Notes under the pieces: generated by a model
Databases searched by the model: none
The model's input: the letters and a program-made list of their open reading frames with translations, nothing else
Told to the model about the DNA's origin: nothing
Program-made: the position numbers and the translations under genes
Assembly (NCBI GenBank): GCA_030068145.1
Contig: JAPJBO010000233.1
Span: 205,961-269,960, forward strand
Source: Diplonema papillatum
Lineage: Eukaryota; Euglenozoa; Diplonemea; Diplonemida; Diplonemidae
Direction of reading: 5' to 3'
Length of the DNA: 64,000 nt
Shown: piece after piece, positions 11,772 through 22,600 of the stretch
Layout of the letters: each line of letters starts with the position of its first letter
Position numbering within the stretch: position 1 is the first letter of the stretch

Positions 11772-12062
11772 CACGGTGCACCAGTCATTTGAAAAGCAGC
11801 GTAATGACTAGTCATATTACTACTGAAAAGTGCTTACTGCTGTTTTTTGACGTGACTAGTCCTATTACTACTGAAAAGTGCTTACTACTGTTTTGACGTG
11901 ACTAGTCGTGGTACTACTTGAAGAGTGCTTACTACTGCAGGAGTAAGAATGACTACTGCAGTAGTCATTCTTACTACTGACAGTAGTCATATGACTAGTA
12001 AGATTTATGACTAGTAAGATCAGTAGTAAGTGACTAGTAAATGGCATGAATTGTGCACCGTG
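11772..12062. mobile_element. Foldback/MITE-like element, 291 bp
   Basis: The ends are a perfect 10-bp inverted repeat, CACGGTGCAC (11772-11781) and GTGCACCGTG (12053-12062). The left half has three direct units containing ACTAGTC..TACTACTGAAAAGTGCTTACT. The centre is a perfect 32-bp palindrome at 11943-11974, and ACTAGT motifs recur to the right end. There is no coding capacity. The structure predicts a strong cruciform. Confidence 0.8.
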
Positions 12063-12395
12063 GACGTGTTCCCGTGGCCATCGCTACTGCGCTGACCATT
12101 CCCGACGTGGGTAAGGTTTCAACAGCAGAATGCTACGTAATATTACGGAATATTTTGACCGGGGGAACCCCGACGGAGGCTGGAAGGAAAAACAACAACC
12201 GCCAAGTTGGCCTCTTTCGCTGACTGCTTGCGCCCGGGCTGAAGCCAGATGTTACCATGTGTTTCGTTTGGGCTTCAGCACCACCTCCCCGTGCCTACAT
12301 TTTGCCCCCCGCCATTTGCCTCGACTCACCCGGTCAAGTGCTGGGCGAGTGGCGCCAAAAGACAAGAAATCTTTGCGGGCCAACGCTCTCAGACT

Positions 12396-12440
12396 GATCG
12401 ATGCAGCTTATCTCCGCAGATTCTTTGCATTTTAACCCAA
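12396..12440 (+). repeat. 3' tail remnant of the second LINE family
   Basis: The stretch containing CAGATTCTTTGCATT matches the 3' end of the LINE at 60880-60912. Only the tail remains, consistent with extreme 5' truncation during target-primed reverse transcription. Confidence 0.6.
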
Positions 12441-12862
12441 ACTCAGGCTGGCTTTCAGGACCTGGCCGGCAGGTGTGGTATGCTGGGCGAGCAGAGTCTC
12501 GGAACAGGATTCGAAACTGAGGTGGTGACGCCGAGTTTTGCACAGCTGGTCAGGCCCAGCACATTGCACAGCGAGAGCTTGCCACATCCTCGGGGAGATG
12601 TGCCACCCGTGCACAGACAAGACGGGTTTCGGGTTGGGGTGAGGCGTTCCTCAGCTTTTGAAAAAAGGTTGCTGCAGGTAACCCTGCCCGCAAGATCATT
12701 GCCCGAGATATCAATTCTGGAACAGAGGATGCTGACAGGCAACTTGATGAAGCACCTTTCCAGACTTTACCCGAGAGCTCCGATGGCAATGGTCAAAATC
12801 TGGAAAACTTGGCCACGATCTGGAATAGACGGTACAAGGAGGTATGCGGTGGGTGAGCACAC

Positions 12863-13281
12863 CGAACTCTGGAAGATGCGGAGAGATTCGACTTCGTCCG
12901 GCAGCTTCGGCAGGTGCAAGCGGTTCTTGAGCCCAGGGCCCGTCGGGCTCGCAGCCGGCGTCGACGACCGTATGGTGGTGAAGGCGGCGCCGGTGTGGTC
13001 CTTCGCGATGCACAGCCGGGTCCTCGTCGGCAGCTTCGGGACGGCCTCCTGCATCCACGACCCGAGGGCGCCTGCCGAGGCTGCGCCGAGGAGGGCCCCG
13101 GCCGTGCTGGGGAGCTTCGCGTGCCTGTTCAAGATGGGCTGCTGGACGCTTTCATCTTCGACGACCGTCACCTCCGCCGACTTCGGGATCTCGAACCAGC
13201 AAAGGCCGTCGTTCTCGCTCGGAAACATCACTTCCGGGCCCGAGTCGATGGAGCCAAGAGACGAGTGATCCGGGTCCGACA
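12863..13281 (-). CDS. Hypothetical exon (A), possibly first visible exon of the membrane-protein gene
   Basis: An open frame of about 140 residues is bounded by an acceptor (CACGCAG before 13281, next to a (CA)n tract) and a donor (TCG|GTGTGC after 12863). The product is soluble in character, begins SDPDHSSLGSIDSGPE and has a Gly/Ala-rich segment (residues 60-75). No family is recognised. A second possible donor at 12770 would leave phase 2, which does not fit exon B, whereas the chosen donor is phase 0. Membership of the same gene as exons B and C is inferred only from strand, spacing and phase. The upstream exon has not been found; retroelements lie immediately upstream. Confidence 0.45.
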
Positions 13282-13285
13282 CTGC

Positions 13286-13305
13286 GTGTGTGTGTGTGTG
13301 TGTGT

Positions 13306-13347
<42 letters not shown>
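13286..13347. repeat. (TG)n microsatellite at the 3' end of LINE A
   Basis: About 62 bases of TG. On the minus strand it is a (CA)n tract following the 3' untranslated region of LINE A and preceding the splice acceptor of exon A. Confidence 0.95.
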
Positions 13348-15736
<2,389 letters not shown>

Positions 15737-15942
15737 GGAATCCCTATTGTTTCTTCGCTCTTCCTTGCAAAGTCGATAGAACGCGTGTGGCTCCGTTCTG
15801 GCTGTTCCGCTATCTCCCAGCTGTTTATCGCAGCAGAGCAAAGGGAGAAGCATCCGTCGAAGACATGGGGAAAAAGGTGGGGAACAGAACGGGGAAGAAC
15901 ATACAGGTAAAAAAGAGGGCCGTCAGAGACGGCACGAAGGGA

Positions 15943-15979
15943 TTCGAAGGGGGGAGTACAAAAAGGGGGCAAACGGTGG
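15943..15979. repeat. 37-bp direct repeat, 3' copy, of the recombinase retroelement
   Basis: Identical over 37 bases to 19252-19288. It starts TTCGAAGGGGGGAG and ends AAACGGTGG. It lies 29 bases beyond the RT stop codon. Direct repeats just outside the coding region fit the split direct repeats of Ngaro- and VIPER-type elements, although the second repeat of a full A1/B1-A2-B2 set was not found. Confidence 0.9.
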
Positions 15980-16008
15980 AAAATCTGTGCGAACTACTCA
16001 GACGTCTC

Positions 16009-17367
16009 TCATTCTGATGACGCTGAGGTCCGCCTTGAAGAGCCCCTGGTGCCTGACAATCCCCTGATGGCAGGGTCTAAAACTGTCCTCGCCGCTCCCT
16101 CCTCTTCTGGAGTACTCATCTGCGGACATGCGGTCAGTCGAGATCCAAGCAACACGGAAAGACGCGAAGGAAGAAATACTCGAAAACCTTCCGAAAGCCG
16201 CATCGCAGAATCCCAGGAGAGCCGCGAGTTTGCCACGCGGGTCGCCGTCAGTCGGACCCAATCCAAGATTCCGCCGTACGAGCACAGCCAGGTGCCCGTA
16301 GCATAGGATACCCAGACTACGCAGCCTACAACGAACCATGCTTGCCGAACAGTCACATACCGTAACGCCAACAAAGAGAGGATCTTGCCTCTCACTAACC
16401 TGCACCATGTCCCTGGGATACGGAAGAGCCGGTGCACCAGATCCCACTCTATTCCCAAATACTCGATGCGCCGTTGCGGGATGATGACGCTCTTGCTGGC
16501 GTTGATCTCGACGTCCGCGCGTCTGCATCGATCCAAAACGTATCGTACCCTGTCCGAACACTCTTCGCGCGAGGTGCCAAGAACAATGACGTCATCGTAA
16601 CACGCCGCGCCATCCGCCAAAGCGGCACCCATCAGAGCCTCCGTCGACCGCTGCGCAATGACAGGCGCCCAAGCCCAACCCATGGGCATCCTCTTCCAAC
16701 TATACCACGAGCTGACACGGAAGACAAAATACGAGCTCACGTGCTCGTCCAGCGGGAACTGATGAAAGTAGCCGCGAAAATCAATTTTCGCGGCCCACGT
16801 GTACTTCGACAGTATCAGGCGATTGAGCGAGAGTGGATCAGGGAGCTTGAAACGTGGGGGTTTCGACATCGCCAGATTCACGGGCCGACCGTCGACTATC
16901 AACCTGCGGATCAGCGGATCTTTCTTCGGAACATCGAAAAGCGACACCACGGCCCGAACAGGATCTCTCCTTTTCTTTTTATCGGCGACCCCGTGATCGA
17001 GACATTTCTGAACGTGTTGGGCAGCTAGGTTCGTGAGCGAGCCGGGCAGCGGGAGCGACGTCAGTACGGCTGCCTTAAAGGACACACTGCCTGACAACAT
17101 GTCCAGAATCGAGGGATCGCGACCAAGTTCTCTCATCATGCGACTGAGCACGTCTAGGCGCACGACGCCGGTTGGAAAATCGTCGAGTTGCGCGCGCGGA
17201 TCGTTACGGTGGCCATCAGAGCGGCGGGTGGGCGTCAGGACGGTTGCGGTCACCAGAGAACCGACCTGCGGTACGAGGCCGTTGTAGATCTTCTCGAGGA
17301 TCTCATCAAGGTCACCCCTTGGCAGGTCGTAGTCAGCACCTGCCACACCAAATAGTACGCGTCGCAT
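16009..17367 (-). CDS. Reverse transcriptase of the recombinase retroelement
   Basis: 452 residues from the ATG at 17367, which is 20 bases after the recombinase stop. The open frame continues upstream but only as an overlap shadow of the recombinase ORF. RT motifs are in order: PKKDPLIRRLIVDGRPVN (147-164), motif A KIDFRGYFHQF with Asp196, motif B RMPMGWAWAP (226-235), motif C CYDDVIVLG with Asp258/Asp259, and YLGIEWD. A connection-like region follows, but there is no room for a full RNase H before the TGA. These features match the RTs of DIRS-like elements. It would copy the element's RNA. Expression may rely on reinitiation or frameshifting after the first ORF. Confidence 0.85.
   Translation of the reverse strand: MRRVLFGVAGADYDLPRGDLDEILEKIYNGLVPQVGSLVTATVLTPTRRSDGHRNDPRAQLDDFPTGVVRLDVLSRMMRELGRDPSILDMLSGSVSFKAAVLTSLPLPGSLTNLAAQHVQKCLDHGVADKKKRRDPVRAVVSLFDVPKKDPLIRRLIVDGRPVNLAMSKPPRFKLPDPLSLNRLILSKYTWAAKIDFRGYFHQFPLDEHVSSYFVFRVSSWYSWKRMPMGWAWAPVIAQRSTEALMGAALADGAACYDDVIVLGTSREECSDRVRYVLDRCRRADVEINASKSVIIPQRRIEYLGIEWDLVHRLFRIPGTWCRLVRGKILSLLALRYVTVRQAWFVVGCVVWVSYATGTWLCSYGGILDWVRLTATRVANSRLSWDSAMRLSEGFRVFLPSRLSVLLGSRLTACPQMSTPEEEGAARTVLDPAIRGLSGTRGSSRRTSASSE
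16020..16170 (-). pseudogene. RNase H C-terminal remnant in a different frame from the RT
   Basis: In the frame shifted relative to the RT ORF, the minus strand near 16075-16130 reads AWISTDRMSADEYSRR. This resembles the W(I/V)..(D/E)xNxADxxSR end of the RNase H domain that follows RT in DIRS-like elements. The catalytic Asp/Glu blocks expected upstream are absent from all frames in the short space available. I read this as an internal deletion plus frameshift. It is a short match and could be fortuitous. Confidence 0.4.
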
Positions 17368-17387
17368 GATGGCGTCGTCTTTCTGCG

Positions 17388-19250
17388 CTATTGAAGGGGT
17401 GCAAGCGTCAGCGGCTTGTCCCTCACGTCTGACGGCGGTACAGTCATCATGTATCGCCGTGTCGTCCGGGAGTCCGCGTGTCGAAGAAGCTGCTGAAGGC
17501 CGTCGCGATCGACACCGCTTCTTTCCAGCTCTTGCGTGGCGCCCCTTCGGAAACTGTGCATCGCAGCTCCGTGGGGCATTGCCTCCCTGATCCGATGCAG
17601 CGAGCGTTGATAAGACGCCTGCGACTCTGCAAAAAGCGGGCCCGACCGCGTCTGTCGCGCCAGACGTACTAACCTCGCGGTTAGCGGACCCGGTGGCAGG
17701 TACTCGGGTGGCGAGTGGGCCTTTGCCTGCTTTTCCTTCAGGTATATCTGCAGGCCAACCGTTTCGGCATCCGCGGCCCCGGCGTTCTCGACTTCGGTCA
17801 CGTCCCCTGCCGTCAGGACTCGCACATCGGGAACCCGAGCGCGAGATAGCCAAACCGTCGCCACCATCGCGGCCTCGCGAGTGTGTGTCCTTGCCTCCAG
17901 TTTGGCGACAACCTCCCGGACCTCCTCGAGCCGCAACGGCAGCGCTTGACGTGGTCGGACCATGACCGACAGCCTCTGCAAGGCTTTTGACGTCTGCTGC
18001 ACCGCCCGGGTCCTCACGCCCCTCACGCCGCGATCGGCGAGAGCTGTCATCAGGCGGGACAAATAGTTTCGAACGGTGGCCGGCTTCGCGCTCCCAAGTC
18101 GACTCCAAACAAAGCGCACAAGGGCGGTATCGACCGGCGTGTCCGGTGCCTCCTTCTCGGCGAAGCTTTGAAACTGCGCCACCAACCGCTCGGCTTCTGA
18201 CGTGGACCGCTGCCCAGTCGCAAAAAGGTGTGCCGAATCGGGAGGAATCCGCTCCTTCAGCATCCGGCCCAACTCGTGGCCGTCGCGCACCAAGAACAAT
18301 TGGTGCTCGAGCTCGGCGCGCGCTCGCGCGTCTCCGGCGCGCGCTCCGTTGCTGTTCGACCTTGGACGGTTGCCGTAGTAGCGGCTGCCGGGGGTGCGGC
18401 TGGCAGAGGCGCGGTTCCCGTATGAGTGGCCGCGAAAGGACCCCGCTCGGCGTGAGCCGTCTCGCGCTTCTGGTTGGGCGGCTTGCTTCGACTTCACGGT
18501 CTTCTTCTCGGCTGCCTTCTCCGCCGCTGCTCTCGCCTTCTTGAGCCGTTGCGACAAGACCGGTGTCTCGTCGAGAGTTGCTGCGAAGGCATCGGCCGCT
18601 GCGTAACCTTGACTGGAGCGCACGCGCCAAAATTCCAACATCTCCCCTGCGCGCTCTAACACGTCCTCCAGGGGATCGTCGCCGATGAGGGCCGCCGACA
18701 GCTCCATCACGTGCCTGTAAGCCGTCGCGCCGGGGATGTCGGTAGGCGCTCGCCTCTCGAGTTCCGTCACCAAGGCATCGCGAAAAACCGGACCCTGATC
18801 GGCGTATGGCACCCACGTGCTGCCATTCAGTGCCACCTCCTTCAACGTGAGTGTCACGTTGTCCCGCGCTTCAGCGTCGACCGCCTCCTCTGCACTCGGA
18901 GGTCGCTGTTCCTGCTTTGCCCCGTGCAGCTTCCAGAAACGTGCCAGCTGCACGTGGGGGACCGCCTCGAACACGGATGTCCCCAGAACCACGATGGTGG
19001 CACCGTCGGGGCCTACGTTGGTCACGACTGCGACCTTCTCCCCGTCGGTGATCTGGACTCCAAAGTCCAGACCTTCCATCCTGGTCGGAGCACGAGAGGC
19101 AGCGACCGGCGCATCCTGTGCCTCCAAGCGGTTTACCTTGTCGGTGAGGCCGGCGAGTAGGATCATCATCTGATCAAGCCGCTTCGAGACCTCATCTACG
19201 GGGAGCGGGGCGGAAGTCGTTGCGACGGGCGTGGTTGAGTTCTTCGTCAT
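17388..19250 (-). CDS. Gag-like and tyrosine recombinase polyprotein
   Basis: 620 residues. The ATG at 19250 sits directly next to the 37-bp direct repeat. Residues 18-46 look like a coiled coil, and residues about 268-318 are Arg/Gly/Ser/Asn-rich, as in an RNA-binding gag tail. Residues about 320-440 look like the helical core-binding domain of tyrosine recombinases. The catalytic domain carries Arg472 (RARVPDVRVLTAGDV), His565 and Arg568 (HSFR), His591 (LLRHAD) and Tyr600 (RRYM), which is the full R-H-R-H-Y set. The recombinase would integrate a circular DNA copy. No zinc knuckle is seen. Fusion of gag and recombinase upstream of the RT is unusual; YR retroelements normally place it last. 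Confidence 0.85.
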   Translation of the reverse strand: MTKNSTTPVATTSAPLPVDEVSKRLDQMMILLAGLTDKVNRLEAQDAPVAASRAPTRMEGLDFGVQITDGEKVAVVTNVGPDGATIVVLGTSVFEAVPHVQLARFWKLHGAKQEQRPPSAEEAVDAEARDNVTLTLKEVALNGSTWVPYADQGPVFRDALVTELERRAPTDIPGATAYRHVMELSAALIGDDPLEDVLERAGEMLEFWRVRSSQGYAAADAFAATLDETPVLSQRLKKARAAAEKAAEKKTVKSKQAAQPEARDGSRRAGSFRGHSYGNRASASRTPGSRYYGNRPRSNSNGARAGDARARAELEHQLFLVRDGHELGRMLKERIPPDSAHLFATGQRSTSEAERLVAQFQSFAEKEAPDTPVDTALVRFVWSRLGSAKPATVRNYLSRLMTALADRGVRGVRTRAVQQTSKALQRLSVMVRPRQALPLRLEEVREVVAKLEARTHTREAAMVATVWLSRARVPDVRVLTAGDVTEVENAGAADAETVGLQIYLKEKQAKAHSPPEYLPPGPLTARLVRLARQTRSGPLFAESQASYQRSLHRIREAMPHGAAMHSFRRGATQELERSGVDRDGLQQLLRHADSRTTRRYMMTVPPSDVRDKPLTLAPLQ

Positions 19251-19251
19251 T

Positions 19252-19288
19252 TTCGAAGGGGGGAGTACAAAAAGGGGGCAAACGGTGG
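19252..19288. repeat. 37-bp direct repeat, 5' copy, of the recombinase retroelement
   Basis: Identical to 15943-15979. It ends two bases upstream of the gag/recombinase start codon. Beyond it, 19289-19417 contains short hairpins (for example GCGCCGAAGGCGC) and a GGATTCCAAC motif that is the inverse of GTTGGAATCC at 15734-15743. Confidence 0.9.
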
Positions 19289-19413
19289 GGCCTGCGTTTG
19301 TCAGTTTTTGCTTACCCCTCCAACCTCGCTTTTGGCGAGTGGATAATATGAGGAGTTCGCTCAGAAACGTAAGGATTCCAACTTGACGCGCCGAAGGCGC
19401 TCAAGCAAGCTTG

Positions 19414-19678
<265 letters not shown>

Positions 19679-19680
<2 letters not shown>

Positions 19681-22600
19681 ACGGACCTGTTTTAACGTGG
19701 TGCCTCCCTTCACGAAAGTACGACCACGCTCAGATTAGGCTAGGTGACGGCCGATGCACCCCCGGGCTGGGAGTGGGGGCCTCCATTCGCTCTCCTGTTT
19801 GCGTGATGCTTTGTGCAGCAGCTGGCTAATGCTTCGTTTTCAGCCACACAATCGCCGCAACGTCCTAGTCTGTGAGCTGTGCAGAAGTGCATCCGGGGCC
19901 TTAGACCATCCGATCCGTGATGATGCTGCTTGAGGCGACAGCAGGTCTCCGCCGGTAGACGCTTTTTTACGCACTCACTGCATCGCGGCTTTTTGTGGAG
20001 CGAGCAAACCACTCCAGGGCGGGAAGTGTTAGCAGCGCCTTCTGGGGCCTCGCACGGGGGGGCACCTTTGCGCGGGTCAGTGCTTGAACCCCTTTCGGCC
20101 TCTTCCGTTCTGCCTTTCCAGTCGGGTTTTCCCTGTGTCCATCCTGCCGGGTAAGCCTCCTCTGGCAAGAAGGTTGCGGCCCAATTCAGGTGTGGCGGGT
20201 AAGGGCTGCTCTCATGTTCGTCCGCGATTCCCGCCTGCGCGTGTTCGCGTATCCTCACGATGATGCCTTCTGTCGCCTCTGACAGCTGCGCTCGTCGGGA
20301 GACGCCCCGTACAACCGTCCCTCCCAGGGATGTCAGCACGGTGGAGGAGTACTCATGGCCATAGAACCACGGCTGTCCCGTCACCTTCTTGTACGCCTTC
20401 CCCATCTCAACGAGGCTAAGCGCTTTGCCCAAGGCGGACCGGCGAAAGTCGGCCAGCATCTTCTCTTGCCTTCGAGGAGTCGGCCGCTGGCGCTGCACCA
20501 AGTCCATGGCGGCGTTACTCAGGGCATCAGCGTCCGTGTTCCTCTCGCGCTTGACGTGCTCGATGCGCACTGTCATCCGTCGCTGCAGGGAAGAAACCAT
20601 TCTGGCAGCGCGTGTCTGGTATGGCTTGAGCTCCTCGGAACATGCCAGGCGTCGCAAAAGCTGCCCCACTACCAGTGCCGAGTCCCCCCGCACCGTACAC
20701 TGCGTGCCGTCCGCATCGTTCGCTTCGTTCAGCAGATGCAGGCCCGCTAGCACCGCTTCATACTCTGCCACATTATTGCTGCGCACGGTCGGCAGCGGCA
20801 GTATTACTTCCGACACCTTGACGCCGTCTCGGTACATTACCGCCCCTGCGCCAGCAACGGCGAAGGCGGTTCCGTTCGCTCTCGCCCCACCATCGAAGCA
20901 CACAAGCAACCTGCTGTCGCCCATTTCCCCATCCGCTAGCGTTGTGCGAGCTGCTGTCACCTTGCCTGTCTGTGCTTGAGGTACTGCTGTATAGTACCTG
21001 CTTTTGAGGTCAGGGAGCCGCTGTCCGGTGTGCATTTCGAACTCTACAGCTAACTCGATGAAGCTGATGCCCAGCTCGTCGTGTCCCGGGGGTGCCCATT
21101 TCACCTGCCGCAGCCAGTCGGTGAACGCCATCCACATTTCCCGTCCGTATTTCCATTTCGTTGTCACGGCGGATGGTGCAATGAAAGGGACTGCAAGTCG
21201 GCAGGGTTCAGTTGGTCTCCAGCCTCGCGGGTAGCTCTCTGTCCTGTGATGCCGGGCTGACCTGTCGAGCAGGCCGTCGGCACCCTGGCGTTCCCTCAGC
21301 ACTTCGACAAAGAACAGTTGTAGCCGCTTCACTACATGCCGCCTTTTCTCCTTTTCTGCCGGCAGCACGGAGATGCTTTCGTCTATCTGAGGGGCTGGGG
21401 CTATCCCGCACAAGCGCAGACACGGGGGCCAGTTTACCTGCATGGTCCTTATGTCTTCGTACTTCGCGCGCAAGTGCTCCCAAGCGGGGCAGCTCCAGAA
21501 AAGGTGATCCACCGTTTCTCGTTCCTCCGTATTGCAGTATAGACAGCTTTCTTCACCGGCCCCTGTTCGTCCAGCCGCCGGCGTGGCTCCCACAATCACT
21601 GATTTCAGCATGCCGGCTTGATACGCGGTGAGTGGGGAATCGTGCATCTCCAGCAGGTGCCGGGTTGTCTGGTAATCCACCCCGTCCCGCACTCCCCCGA
21701 AGTCTCCTCCCCGCCTTGCCGCGAGCTGAGCCATTTCGCGTAGTCTCAAAGCGTATCGCAGGTCGTGCTGTAGAAGCTTCGTGTTGTCCTGTGCCGCTGC
21801 ATCATGCACTACCTCGTCTCCGGCTTCGTTCGTGTAGGCGATGCTGGTTGGTGCCACCCATCGCCACCCGAGTCCGTCTAGCGCTTCTTTGAAGAAGGCG
21901 AAAGGTCCATGCAATGTCGCAAGCGAGTCGCTGTGCTCCCACGCTGTCTGTGACAGAGATCTCGCGGACTCCCACTTCTTGAGTTGCACTGCCCAGGTGG
22001 TGATTCTTCTGTATGCCGGCACAACTACCGGGTCGAGTCGGTGCCCATGATGTAGGATATGTAGGACCGCCTCTTGAGCTCGGCGCGGCGGCCCAGTCCA
22101 CATCGCCTCCGTGAACAATCTTCTCAGGCGCACGCTGTCCCGCTTCGTCATTCCCGATACTGCTGCACCGTAGTACCGTTTAGCTCCCGCTGACATGCTG
22201 ACCACGAGGTCCTTCGCTTCGCCTGGCAGCGGGAGGCAAGCTGCCCTTTTCAGCACCCGCTCAGCTTCGGAGTTCCTCTCCACAATCCGTTTCGACGGCC
22301 GAATTACCTCCCCCGGTGGCACCTTCTCTGTGGTTAGCATCACGCCGAGAACGTCGAATGTCACCCGCCTTTGTATACCTTCTTGTCGCCCGTTGTTCAC
22401 TGCTGTGCCGTCGCTTTCCGCATAATCAAGGGTTTGCGGGGTGTCCGACGCCGTCGTGAAAAAATGCGACTTTTTCTGCGTGCAGACTTTCATCCCGGTC
22501 AGCCCGGCGAACATTCCTGACCGCCTGGCTGCCTCCTCTAAATCGGCAAACGTCTTCAGCATTGCATACACGTCATCGACGTACGATAGCGGAATCGCCG

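Larger units (their letters stand above)
11659..12862 (-). other. Inferred intron with a foldback element and a LINE tail
   Basis: This lies between exons A and B. It holds a foldback element (11772-12062) and a 45-base match to the 3' end of the second LINE family (12396-12440). No further coding signal is visible. Confidence 0.4.
15943..19288 (-). mobile_element. Tyrosine-recombinase retrotransposon with order gag-YR-RT (VIPER-like)
   Basis: The element lies between identical 37-bp direct repeats (15943-15979, 19252-19288) and encodes, on the minus strand, a gag/tyrosine recombinase ORF followed 20 bases later by an RT ORF. In most DIRS and Ngaro elements RT-RNase H precedes the recombinase. 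Recombinase before RT is the order described for VIPER elements of trypanosomes. The RNase H is reduced to a remnant in another frame, so this copy is probably defective. The true outer ends are uncertain; (TG)n tracts lie beyond both sides. Confidence 0.75.

Noticed and set aside
12767-12862. Longer version of exon A up to a donor at 12770
   Set aside because: It would leave phase 2 and put exon B out of frame. The GTGTGC donor at 12862 fits phase 0 and the donor style of other exons here.
17370-18816. N-terminal half of a 935-codon frame leading into the RT
   Set aside because: It overlaps the gag/recombinase ORF in another frame and shows the Arg/Ser/Gly-rich composition of a shadow. The RT is better started at the ATG at 17367.
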